Source: Pavlovales sp. CCMP2436 (taxonomy: Eukaryota > Haptophyta > Pavlovophyceae > Pavlovales). Taken from it: a stretch of 16,189 nt of DNA. The DNA lies in NCBI GenBank assembly GCA_026770615.1, contig MU631530.1, positions 84,690-100,878 on the forward strand. Reading direction: 5' to 3'. A program made the translations under genes and the position numbers. Below the pieces are notes generated by a model. That model worked only from the letters and a program-made list of their open reading frames with translations, did no database searches and was not told the DNA's origin. Below are positions 8,268 to 15,770 of this stretch, in pieces (positions within the stretch are counted from its first letter, which is position 1; every line of letters starts with the position of its first letter).

Positions 8268-8763
8268 CCGAACGACCCAATAGGAAATGTTAACTTGATC
8301 ACAGAGAGAAAGTGAATTTTTGGCCAATAGCAGCGCAGGCAAAATATGAGGCCCCACATTTCGCACCAAACTTGGCGTCATGAATGACTGACAATATGCT
8401 CCATACAGTCATAGACGAGCATTAAGAAAGCTGGACATTAAGGAACTGGGCATCAATGTTATTGGGAGATAGTGAAGAAAATGGGCCTCATATAGCGAGG
8501 TACCTTAAGAACGAGGAAAACATATTTTCTATTTTTATTGCGGTTTTTTTTTATTTAAAATAGGAAATTTAGAGGAGCCGGCGGTCTTGCCGGGTAGAGT
8601 ACTTAGTCCCTAAATTCATGTCCAAGCCTTGTCCCTGTTGCCTATGCCCTAGCCCACACACTGTCCTTGTCGTTGACCCTTCATAATAACGTACGTGGGA
8701 TTAGGCCTTACCTGGGGACGAACGTAAGACTAGAAAAGAACACTTCAAGCAATTAAGAAATAA
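8268..8763. other. Gene-free interval
   Basis: AT-richer than its surroundings. The only structure seen is a MITE-terminus-like sequence at 8405-8455 and the T-rich tract at 8521-8560. Nothing supports a gene. Confidence 0.5.
8405..8490 (+). mobile_element. Palindromic MITE family, one-ended copy
   Basis: CAGTCATAGACGAGCATTAA, then GAAAGCTGGACATTAAGGAA, matches the reverse complement of the right end of the full copy at 11666-11831 across about 50 bp. A GGGCCTCA motif follows near 8485, as inside other members. The opposite terminus was not found. Confidence 0.65.
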
Positions 8764-9275
8764 CATACATTAGGGCTTCACAAACTCAGCCTCACTGCCG
8801 GTCAGAGAGAGCCAGATCAGCAATATATATGCGGGATCGTCATCGGCGCTTTTGGTGAGGTCAGAGCCGATACGCACTCGCTCGTCAAAGAAATCGCGGC
8901 GCAGGGAGGCGGCAAGATGTACGCGCTGATGGGCGTGAACCCGATGGAGGCGGCGGCGCGCATCAAGAAGCAACTCATCGACACGATCGGTACGATCGCG
9001 GCACGCGGCCATGCGCAGCTGCTGCTCGCGCGCTTGAGCGCGCTGGCCCCGATCGCTGCCCAGCGTGGGAACACGACAAATGTTCAGCAACCAGCAGATC
9101 ATCTCCCTAAACGCCCTTGCCCGGGCACACTACCGGAGATCCATCGGCACGCGCGGTGGCGCCCAAGCCAGCGCAGTCGACTAAGGCACGCAGCAGGCAA
9201 TGGGCGACGCAGCGCTCAGACCAGCACAACATTCAGAACAGACAGACGCCAGCTTGAATCCCTATCATAAATATA
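8764..9275 (+). mobile_element. Element tail, copy B: longest C-terminal ORF plus 3' UTR
   Basis: The open frame from 8764 reads IVIGAFGEVRADTHSLVKEI, then GGKMYALMGVNPMEAAARIK and TIGTIAARGHAQLLLARLSA. Four extra bases (TGTT, 9081-9084) relative to copy A shift the frame. The conserved C-terminus continues in another frame (QQIISLNALARAHYRRS, ending ASAVD) to TAA at 9182-9184. The 3' untranslated part runs to CCTATCATAAATATA near 9274, where copies A, B and D end alike. The function is unknown. An ARGHA-containing helix also occurs in the minus-strand exon at 10478-10833. It is probably the last protein of a retroelement; linkage to the RT gene at 555-2940 is likely but not shown. Confidence 0.65.
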
Positions 9276-9285
9276 GCGGCTCAGC

Positions 9286-10031
9286 ATGGTTCAACAGGTG
9301 TTGTTCGGGGCTACGCCACCCACGCACACACGCACATTGCGCTCATCCAGACGGCCAGTGGAAGCCTGCCAGTTCACCGCATCACCTACGGAAGGGGAAC
9401 AGCCACAGACCCCGAGCCATCAACGGGAAATAACCCCCCCTCGCTACACGATACCACAGCAAGCCCACCACGCAAACGCTCACAGAGCCGAGCCAAGCCC
9501 GACACCCCACATCCTAAGCCGATCACTCCACAGCGGCCAACTCCACCCGGTCCACCGGCGCCACAAGCAGCGGCCGCTCACATCACAGCAACCGAGGACA
9601 TGCCGGCGCCTCCTCACCCGCGAACATTGCGTTCATCCAAACGCCCACTGGTAGTCACCCAGACTCACCCACCCATGGAACCGGACCAGACACAACAGTC
9701 GATCGTGGAACAGGAGCAGACTCGCACGACGCTGCTCCCCACAGACAACATCGGAACGACCGCCACTAGAGCCCCATACCACCGTGTTCTGCACTCATCC
9801 ATGCGGCCCAAAGCAGCGACACAGACCCACACACCCAAGCAGCCAGCAGAGGCGCGCCAAAAGCGCAGGAAGAGAGAGGGACAATGCCCGAAGCCACACC
9901 GGCAGAGTCGCGCCACAAGCGCAAGAGGGAAGAACAATGTCCCGAAAACACACCCCAACATATTGAGCCCGAGGTCCACCCTCCTGAGGGGGTGGGGTAG
10001 ACCGGGACTACAACAAGCCTCCACCGTGTAA
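9286..10031 (+). pseudogene. Pro/Arg/Thr-rich gag-like ORF, frameshifted
   Basis: Frame 1 is open at 9286-9654 and frame 3 at 9600-10031, both rich in Pro, His, Thr, Gln and Arg and low in hydrophobics. A degenerate unit recurs three times: TRTLRSSRRPVEA (9340s), PRTLRSSKRPLVVTQTHPP (9620s) and HRVLHSSMRPKAATQTHTPK (9780s). The first is in frame 1 and the others in frame 3, which points to a frameshift between them. The C-terminal part is very basic (EARQKRRKREGQ, then SARGKNN). It resembles a nucleic-acid-binding ORF1/gag-type protein in style only. The stop at 10029-10031 lies inside the left arm of the hairpin that follows. Confidence 0.4.
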
Positions 10032-10064
10032 TTCCTGCCCCTCGTGGGCAAGAATCACACGGTG
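10022..10064. terminator. Strong 19-bp-arm hairpin at an ORF end
   Basis: Left arm CACCGTGTAATTCCTGCCC, loop CTCGT, right arm GGGCAAGAATCACACGGTG; 17 of 19 positions pair. It starts within the last codons of the upstream ORF. The type given is a guess: it could serve 3' end formation or recognition of a retroelement RNA, or be the terminus of a palindromic element. Confidence 0.6.
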
Positions 10065-10220
10065 AGATACAGGCTGTCGGAGGTTATTAGTCTGTTTATT
10101 ATGTGCTACAGGTGCGGCATGCGCGCAGGCGAGCTGCACTTTGAGACGAGCGAGAAGCAGCAGCGGCCGGTCAGCGCGCGCCAGTCAGAGAGTCGTCGAT
10201 TGTCGTGTGTCTGATCAGCC

Positions 10221-10340
10221 TCAGTGGTGGGGACGGCATCCGTGTGCTCTGCGAAGGTCCCTTGATCCGAGTGTTCTCGCAACGCTTGGGTCATGTGGAG
10301 ACCTGTCGACGGACGTATTTCTAGATATGTACACACTCAC
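10221..10340 (+). mobile_element. SINE copy 1 (5'-truncated)
   Basis: CAGTGGTGGGGACGGCATCC, GGTCCCTTGATCCGAGTG, GGAGACCTGTC and GACGTATTTCTAGATATGTA closely match 14842-14965 in order and spacing, and more loosely the body of the tRNA-headed SINE at 15218-15455. No A or B box lies upstream. Read on the minus strand the copy starts GTACATATCTAG and ends with CAG, the look of a GT-AG intron. Confidence 0.75.
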
Positions 10341-10435
10341 TGACTTGGTCGATGCCAGACGTTAGTCCTGGCAGCAAGGATGGTGGTGGTAGAGGTGAGG
10401 TTGGTGGTGAACTCGTAGCGATTGTCACAGGCTTC

Positions 10436-10475
10436 CCCTCCCCCCTCCCCCCCCACACACAAAACGCTCACGTCC
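10436..10475. repeat. Poly-pyrimidine tract with CACACA
   Basis: CCCCTCCCCCCTCCCCCCCC then CACACAC, closely similar in layout to 5268-5300. The minus strand is a run of G blocks capable of forming a G-quadruplex. Confidence 0.7.
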
Positions 10476-10477
10476 AT

Positions 10478-10833
10478 TTAGGTGCGTGTGCCCTGTCCGC
10501 CGCGGCCACCGCGGCCACCGCGGCCGAGGCGTGCGCCCCGGTCGGCAATGTGGCTGCGCCAGTTGCCGTCACGGTACGCGCCGTCCGCGTGCGCAGGGGC
10601 GTCCTCGGGTCCGTTTGCCGAGCGGCCGGTGCGCTGGAACCAAGGTGCACCCCGGGCACCAGCGGCCGCGTGCACAGTCTGCGTGTGCAGCGGGCGCGCG
10701 TGGGCAAGGATGAGCCTGGCGTGGCCGCGCGCCACGATCACTCCGAGCTCCTTGCGCATGAGCCCAAGAAGCGTCAAGAAACTGGGTCTCACTACAACCT
10801 TGGTCTCAATGCCACTAGGGCCTAAGAAACCCT
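10478..10833 (-). pseudogene. Exon-like ORF with ARGHA helix and RGG tail
   Basis: Read downward from a TTTCTTAG acceptor-like site near 10822-10833, the frame gives PSGIETKVVVRPSFLTLL, then MRKELGVIVARGHARLILAH, an Ala/Gly-rich linker and a C-terminal RGG box (GRGGRGGRGGQGTRT) before TAA at 10478-10480. RGG boxes commonly bind RNA. The segment ELGVIVARGHARLILA resembles TIGTIAARGHAQLLLA in element copy B, which suggests both derive from one element family or one domain type. No upstream exon or ATG with a signal was found, and a MITE terminus abuts the 5' side, so it is probably a fragment. The opposite strand is also open but has no protein-like features. Confidence 0.4.
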
Positions 10834-10885
10834 AAGAAAGTGGGCCTCAGTCGGATTCCCAGCTTTCTTAATGCCCGTTTATGAC
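10834..10885. mobile_element. Palindromic MITE family, terminus fragment
   Basis: AGCTTTCTTAATGCCCGTTT then ATGACTGTAG is the family's right terminus (compare 11805-11831). GAAAGTGGGCCTCA lies just inside. A full left terminus is not present nearby. Confidence 0.6.
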
Positions 10886-11133
10886 TGTAGCATAGCCTCA
10901 GTAACGGAGATAGACATTGCAGTACTAGAATTAAGCAGGGACCCCGGACCACCAGTAGGTGATATTATCGACTTACATTACGCGTACACCCCGGACCACC
11001 AGAGGACCGGACACACCACATGGAACCGCCGCACAACAACGGACGGCATAAGACATAACGAGGCAGAATAAGACGCTCAAGAGTTGCTCACGGAATCGCG
11101 CGGTGGACACGGTATAAATTTATGCGTCATCAC
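10886..11133. other. Short gene-free interval
   Basis: A 66-residue plus-strand frame exists (10871-11071) without recognisable features. GGACCACCAG occurs twice (near 10947 and 10993). A TATAAAT lies at 11113-11119. Nothing else is supported. Confidence 0.35.
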
Positions 11134-11314
11134 CATTACAGGGTGTCGCGGGCAATAAGAAACCGTAGTGTTAAGAAGCTGAGCCTCGTTTTTTTTGCAT
11201 TGTTAGTATGTAATTTAAGCAAATTTAAGCATTGTTTGTATGTAATTTGCTTAGAAGCTCAGCCTCAAGCTCAAATTTCGCCCTTCTTATTGCCCGGGAT
11301 CCCCTGTAATGCAA
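11134..11314. mobile_element. Palindromic MITE, complete copy 2
   Basis: Terminal inverted repeats of about 28 bp: the left end CATTACAGGG...CGGGCAATAAGAA pairs with the right end TTCTTATTGCCCG...CCCTGTAATG. Inside are AGAAGCTGAGCCTC, two copies of GCATTGTTNGTATGTAATTT and AGAAGCTCAGCCTC. The interior matches the reverse complement of the MITE at 11666-11831, so the two belong to one family with diverged ends. Confidence 0.75.
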
Positions 11315-11440
11315 ACATGACACACTTTGGGGCGACACGAGTAATATACCTACAGTAGTAGAACAAATCCGGTAGCAAGGGAGGAGGCGGGGGGAGGGAA
11401 GGTGAGGGGGTGATAAGTTCAGATGACGACGAGGAGATGA

Positions 11441-11556
11441 TGACGCTATCCGTGTGCTCGGGAGCGGTCCTAGGCTAACAGTTTGTTGTTGCTGCACCAC
11501 TGGGAGACTGGGAGACCTTTACGGGGCCGGACGTTTTTATAGATATGTACACACTG
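11441..11556 (+). mobile_element. SINE copy 2 (diverged, 5'-truncated)
   Basis: Conserved blocks in order: CTATCCGTGTGCTCGGGAG, CGGTCCTAGG, GGGAGACC, GGGGCCGGACGTTTTTATAG and ATATGTACACAC. The central 35 bp differ from the other copies. Confidence 0.65.
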
Positions 11557-11665
11557 TTAAGATGGTAGAACTATTATTGACAAAAAAGACGGTGGGTTCA
11601 ACACGGGTGCCAAGGAACCCAAACGTAAACATAAGCCAGCAAGCTTAAAGTCTCCAAAACACATT

Positions 11666-11831
11666 CAGTCATAGACGGGCATTGAGAAAGCAGAGAATCA
11701 AAGTGAGGCTCACTTTCATAGCAAAATACATACAAACAATAGTTACGTTACATACAAACAATGCTTAACTGGCTCAAACATTGAGGCTCAGTTCCTTAAT
11801 GCCGAGCTTTCTTAATGCCAGTCTTTGACTG
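11666..11831. mobile_element. Palindromic MITE, complete copy 1
   Basis: Left terminus 11666-11691 (CAGTCATAGACGGGCATTGA...) pairs with right terminus 11806-11831 at 23 of 26 positions. The element is 166 bp. Its interior has two 23-bp-spaced copies of TACATACAAACAAT and inverted GAGGCTCA motifs. No coding capacity. The target-site duplication is not obvious. Confidence 0.8.
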
Positions 11832-12083
11832 GAGCAGCCCTTTACATTATCTGGTCGTTGTGATAATTTAAACGGGCAAGAATATGCGATACAGGCGAGT
11901 AATGAACTAATGTTTGTGATTTGCGAAAGTGTGCCGCGCTCGCAGACGGGCTGCATTTCCAGACACAACGGGTACATTAATTTTTGTGCGGTAAAAAAAT
12001 TAAATGCGCGAAAACTCCAAATAAAACTCCGCGGTTTGAGTGCGAAAAAAGTGAGCTCGGTGCGGCTCAGTCTCGCGAGCTCG

Positions 12084-13012
12084 ATGCGGGGTCGTCTCGC
12101 GAGACACGGCGCGGTGAGCGTGCTCGCGTCGGAATGGGCCGGGCCGTACGGCCCCATGGTCGGTCTCGTGCTGGAGTTGGATTCCCCAGAGCTCAAGGCA
12201 AGGAAGTACGTGTACATCATGATGACGAAACCGGCATCTTTGGCGAGGCGGCCGGCTGGTGTAAAGCCTTCGGCGAGAACTTCATGGGCGGCTTTTATTC
12301 GATTGACATCGAGGTCGTGATCTCTTGTATCGGGCTGTGCAAACTCTGCCGAGACGGGTACACGCCCCTTGTGTCTCGCGCGTTGCTGGCGAATCCGATC
12401 TCGTTCCAAATCCTTTGCTCGTATGTCGCGACCCCTCCTGCGATCGAGGAGATGGACAAAGTCAACGACGACAACTACAAGGAGGAGGAGGAGGAGGAGG
12501 AGGAGGATCGGCAGAACCGAGACCAGAAGTTTGATCGCGACCTCAAGATAGGGACGCCGCAGCTCCACCTAAAGTACGCGCAGATGATGGGCGATGGGCT
12601 TTGCGGACTTCTCGCCATGCTCTTAGCCGAGCCCTCAATCTGCCGAGCGCAGCTGCGCTCCTGCGAATTCTTCTCGAACACGTGTGAGGCGGTGTTTGCG
12701 CTCGCGGTGCGCAGCAGCCTGAGCGCCCCGTCGTATTTTCGCCCGCTCATCGCGCAGTGCAAGGAATTAATATTAATAGTGTCTCCGCTGCTCGAGCGCA
12801 CCCACGCAGCGCCCGAGGTTGATGCTGCGGCGGCTGAGGATGGGCGTGTGTGTGGACATTGCGGTGCAGCGCCTGGCGGCGACACCAAGCTGCGCAAGTG
12901 CACGCAGTGCCTGCGCACTGCCTACTGCTCGGTGGCCTGCCAGCGCGCCGACTGGACTGGCCACAAGATTCCGTGCCAGAAGTCCAAGTTTATCCGTGAG
13001 CATTTTGCGTGA
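12084..13012 (+). CDS. MYND zinc-finger protein, probable frameshift
   Basis: The C-terminal MYND finger is complete (12851-12976): CGHCG, then CTQC, YCSVACQRADWTGHKIPC, with all eight Cys/His ligands. MYND fingers mediate protein-protein contacts, often in transcriptional regulators or methyltransferases; there is no SET domain here. Ahead of it are a helical region (QLHLKYAQMMGDGLCGLLAM, then RPLIAQCKELILIVSPLL) and a Glu run from a GAG repeat. The N-terminal part lies in frame 3 from ATG 12084 (MRGRLARHGAVSVLASEWAG, then GLVLELDSPELKARKYVYIM). The rest is in frame 2 (DETGIFGEAAGWCKAFGENF onward). One missing base near 12222 would join them, so this is either a recent pseudogene or a sequence error; an intron does not fit well. 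The palindrome TCTCGCGAGA lies at 12096-12105 beside the start. The stop is TGA at 13010-13012. Confidence 0.7.
12480..12507. repeat. (GAG)n codon repeat
   Basis: A run of GAG codons encodes eight or nine Glu inside the MYND gene. It is in frame and likely variable in length. Confidence 0.9.
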
Positions 13013-13074
13013 GCTTTAAGGCTCCGCAAACCGTCGCGCAGAGCTCCGCCGTGTCGCTCGGGTTACCGACACTT

Positions 13075-13145
13075 ACGGCACGTAGCAGGCGGCATGGGCG
13101 ACGCAGCGCTCAAGTCAGGCACAACTTCCAGGACAGGCAGACGCG
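13075..13145 (+). mobile_element. Element tail, copy C (3' UTR only, diverged)
   Basis: CGGCACGTAGCAGGCGGCAT, GGGCGACGCAGCGCTCA and GACAGGCAGACGC match the 3' UTR of copies A, B and D but are clearly more diverged. It starts about 60 bp past the MYND stop codon and ends where the ATTCA satellite starts. Confidence 0.6.
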
Positions 13146-13540
13146 CTGAGCTATTCATTCAATATTCATTCAATATTCATTCAAGATTCATTCAATATTC
13201 ATTCAATATTCATCCACTATTCATTCAATATTCATTCAATTCATTAAATTCAATCAATTCAATCAATTCAATCAATTCAATTCAATTCAATTCAAATTAT
13301 TTCAATTTCAATCAAAGCAAATCAAATCAATCAATAAACGCAAATCAAATCAAATCAAATCAGAGAAATAAAATAAAAACGCATGACGAGCCCTAAATAA
13401 ATCAAACAAATCACATCAAATCAGATATATAAATCATGGCTTAAATCGAGTCCTAAATAAATACGCAAATATAAAAATTTAAATAAATAAATAGACAAAC
13501 AAATAAATAGATAAATGATCTAATATATAAATAGACATAA
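13146..13540. repeat. Compound ATTCA/AATCA/AAATA satellite
   Basis: Successive arrays: ATTCATTCAAT units (13150-13240), ATTCAATCA (13241-13300), AAATCAAATC (13310-13370) and AAATAAATAG (13455-13530). Open frames through it (poly SINSI) are repeat artefacts. Confidence 0.95.
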
Positions 13541-13705
13541 CTGCCTTTGGTCGGGCACACTACCGAAGATCCATCGGCACGCGCGGTGGCGCCCAAGCCA
13601 GCGCAGCCGACTAAGGCATGCAGCAGGCAATGGGCGATGCAGCGTTCAGACCAGCACAGCATTCAGGACAGCCAGACGCCAGCTTTAATCCCTATCAGTA
13701 GTATA
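13541..13705 (+). mobile_element. Element tail, copy D
   Basis: Homologous to the last 165 bp of copy B: GGGCACACTACCGAAGATCC, GGCGCCCAAGCCAGCGCAGC, CGACTAAGGCATGCAGCAGG, ending CCTATCAGTAGTATAAATAG. Only the last codons and the 3' UTR remain. Confidence 0.75.
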
Positions 13706-14163
13706 AATAGACACATATGAAATAAGTCACAAGTCACAAGTCATAAGTCATACGTACCGATTCGCTAACCAAACGCCTGCTCGACGAACTGATATGATAC
13801 TTCGCGCGTCGCCCTGTCGGTGAGGTCCAGTACGTACGCGAAGCGCGCCGCGACGTCGAGTGCGGCCTTAAGCTCTGACGGGCCGCAGGAAGAGAGTTTC
13901 AACAGCAGAGAGGGCACGAGCAGCGCGGTCTTCGAGTTGTGCAGCGTGTGGTAAATCGCACACAGAGGCGGGTGGTGCGAGTCTGCTGCACCCGCGCTGC
14001 TGGTGGCCGCTAGCGCTCGGCGAAGGTACTCGCCGAACCTTTGTCCACCGCGCGCCTCGCCCTTTGCAAGAAAGAAAATAATTTAATTTCACAAAAGTGA
14101 GTTATATGGTATGCAGTACCTAAATTTAACAGAGTGATGTTTAGAGGTTGACACCCGGGGCCT

Positions 14164-14189
14164 CCTGGACGCAGAGACTGCGCCCCAGG
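14164..14189. repeat. Inverted repeat in sulfotransferase intron
   Basis: CCTGGACGCAG, AGA loop, CTGCGCCCCAGG forms a G/C stem similar in style to those at 5915-5997. Confidence 0.6.
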
Positions 14190-14828
14190 CGGTAGAAGTA
14201 ACATCATAACATAAACTAACAGCACCCAACCCCCAAATTTAGTAAACGCCCCCCTCCCGAGCATTTCCAAGCTGTGGCCCACGCACCTTATCCAGGAAAG
14301 TGTCCATCCATCTCCAGAAGCGCGCCACCGGGTCTCTCAGGATCAGGATCGTAGTGTACGCTCGCCACCAGGGCACCGACCGCGGAGCCGACACGAGGGG
14401 TGAGTGCAGCCAGTTCGAGGGTTTGCCGTCGTTAAACTTGTGAAAGAGCGCGAACGGCTCGTAGAGGACCGCCTGGTAGATCTGCGACGTCGCGTCCGCT
14501 CCGCGGATGGCCTGCAGCAAGGGTGGTAAGGGTAGGCAACGGAGGCTTCCGCTCAAAAATAGGTTGAGCCCGTAAAAATTCCGATATCGAGGTGTCCGGC
14601 GTTCAAGTACCACCCTTGCCTGCAGCGGCTTCAGCAACAGGTCGTTCCACTCGTGATGCGCCGCAGCGGCGAACTGCGCCCCGGCCCTCCGCTTGTTCCC
14701 GAGCGCGATCGCGCAGTTCCACCTCGAGCTGAGTTCATGGCCGGCCGCCTCGCACTCGGGCTTGTGCCTGCGGTGCTCGCGCAGCCTGCAGACTGACCGG
14801 ATGAAGCGGCAGACGAACGAGCCACCTG

Positions 14829-14983
14829 GCCACGGAGGGATATTCAGTGGTGGGGACGGTATCCGTGTGATCTGTTAAGGTCCCTTGATCCGAGTGTTTC
14901 TCAACGCTTGGGTCCGGTGGAGACCTGTCAGGGGACAGACGTATTTCTAGATATTTACACACGCACGCACACACGCACACACG

Positions 14984-15021
<38 letters not shown>

Positions 15022-15058
15022 ACCACCACCATTCACACAACCATTCAAATGTACACAT
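14829..15058 (+). mobile_element. SINE copy 3, inserted antisense into the sulfotransferase
   Basis: Body at 14842-14965 (CAGTGGTGGGGACGGTATCC ... GACGTATTTCTAGATATTTA) is the closest match to copy 1. The 3' tail is a long (CA)n tract (14960-15020), then CCACCACC and ATTCACACAACC. The edges fall exactly within the split PAPS-loop codon, with CTG on both sides (14826-14828 and 15059-15061). It lacks the tRNA-like head. Confidence 0.7.
14958..15021. repeat. (CA)n microsatellite
   Basis: ACACACGCACGC then uninterrupted CA to 15021, continuing the SINE tail. Confidence 0.95.
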
Positions 15059-15217
15059 CTGCCTTCTGCACGTGCAGCAGGAAGATCGGCTCCGTGCGAG
15101 TGTGGAGGTGCAGTTGGCGTACGGCGAAGTCAACTCATTGGCGTGGCCCCATGCTACCGCCAAGAGAAGCAGCGCGGCGACGATTCCTCGCCGCCGCGCG
15201 AGCCGCATTTCTTGTTA

Positions 15218-15455
15218 TCTAAAAAAAAAAAAAAAAAAAAAAAAAGGATTTCTAGTTAGTTAGGACGTCTGTCCCCGAAAGAGGTCTCCCGGACGTGAGT
15301 CCAGGACCATCCCCGAGCACACAGATACCGCCCCCCCCCCTGAGCCTGGTTACTCAGAGAGCCCCTTTAACAAATTCAACTTTTGCCCGATTCGAACCTG
15401 AGACCTGCAAGTGTCGGCCATTTGGTTGTCCCCACTAGGCCACGGCATATCTGTG
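15218..15455 (-). mobile_element. SINE copy 4, full-length, tRNA-derived head
   Basis: On the minus strand: A box TGGCCTAGTGGGG (15442-15430), B box GGTTCGAATCG (15398-15388), 44 nt apart as in tRNA genes, giving a type-2 Pol III promoter. The body shares GGTATCTGTGTGCTCGGG, GGGAGACCTC and GGGGACAGACGTCC with the other copies. The tail is CTAGAAATCC then T25 (15245-15221). Target-site duplication: CATTTCTTGTTA (15206-15217) and CATCTCTTGTTA (15456-15467), 11 of 12 identical. The parent tRNA is not determined; the acceptor and T stems do not close. Confidence 0.8.
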
Positions 15456-15467
15456 CATCTCTTGTTA

Positions 15468-15770
15468 AATTCAATGTGCGCGCTTCATTTAAAATTCTGA
15501 GATCGGTCGCGGCACAATCCGACGCTTCCGAGAGTTGTCGATCCACGCCGCGCTGGTGGCCGACTGCCTCGAGGCCGCCCCCGCCTGTCAGCTCCCGGGC
15601 CGCGGCAGCGGGTCGCGCAAACTTAAGGCTGCCATATTAAAAAGTGGAGGGCCTGTTTCCCAAGCCTCGGGACTCAGCCAAGCAGCCAACCCAGGAAGTA
15701 GGTTAACCTCGCACCAAGCCCGCCGATCCTGCCCGCCCTAAACGCAAAGCCCACTCGACCCCCTTGCGAT
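15468..15770. other. Interval without a supported gene
   Basis: A plus-strand stretch at 15535-15640 (IHAALVADCLEAAPACQLPG) is mildly protein-like but lacks context. GGTTAACC lies at 15702-15709. Nothing else is evident. Confidence 0.35.

Larger units (their letters stand above)
13765..15208 (-). pseudogene. PAPS-dependent sulfotransferase, multi-exon, 5' part disrupted
   Basis: Candidate start ATG at 15208 gives a signal peptide (MRLARRRGIVAALLLLAVAW...). The frame must then shift (a one-base loss between 15120 and 15150 fits) to read RTEPIFLLHVQKA, a 5'-phosphosulfate-binding loop, ending at 15059. It resumes at 14825 with GGSFVCRFIRSVCRLREHRR. Exon to 14614, GT-AG intron 14613-14512 (in frame, could be retained), exon 14511-14287, intron 14286-14062 (AAG/GTGCGT donor, TTTCTTTCTTGCAAAG acceptor), last exon 14061-13765 (99 codons with TAG). 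All junctions downstream of 14825 are phase 0. The 3'-phosphate motif is ILILRDPVARFWRW; the usual Ser eight residues after the first Arg is Arg. Such enzymes move sulfate from PAPS to sugars or other acceptors in the secretory path. The 3' half looks functional, the 5' half broken by a SINE. Confidence 0.7.

Noticed and set aside
10106..10336. Minus-strand ORF sharing YLEIR...HSDQGT with one at 14735-15208
   Set aside because: The shared peptide is the antisense reading of two SINE copies, not a conserved protein.
10352..10825. Plus-strand 157-aa ORF
   Set aside because: It lies opposite the RGG/ARGHA exon and has no protein-like features itself.
12766..12777. ATTAATATTAAT palindrome as a regulatory site
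   Set aside because: It lies inside the MYND coding frame and encodes ordinary residues (LILIV region).
13094..13396. Poly(S-I-N) protein
   Set aside because: It is translation of ATTCA/AATCA satellite.
15388..15450. Functional tRNA gene
   Set aside because: A and B boxes are spaced correctly, but the T stem and acceptor stem do not pair and the sequence continues into a repeat body with a T25 tail and target-site duplications, so it is a SINE head.
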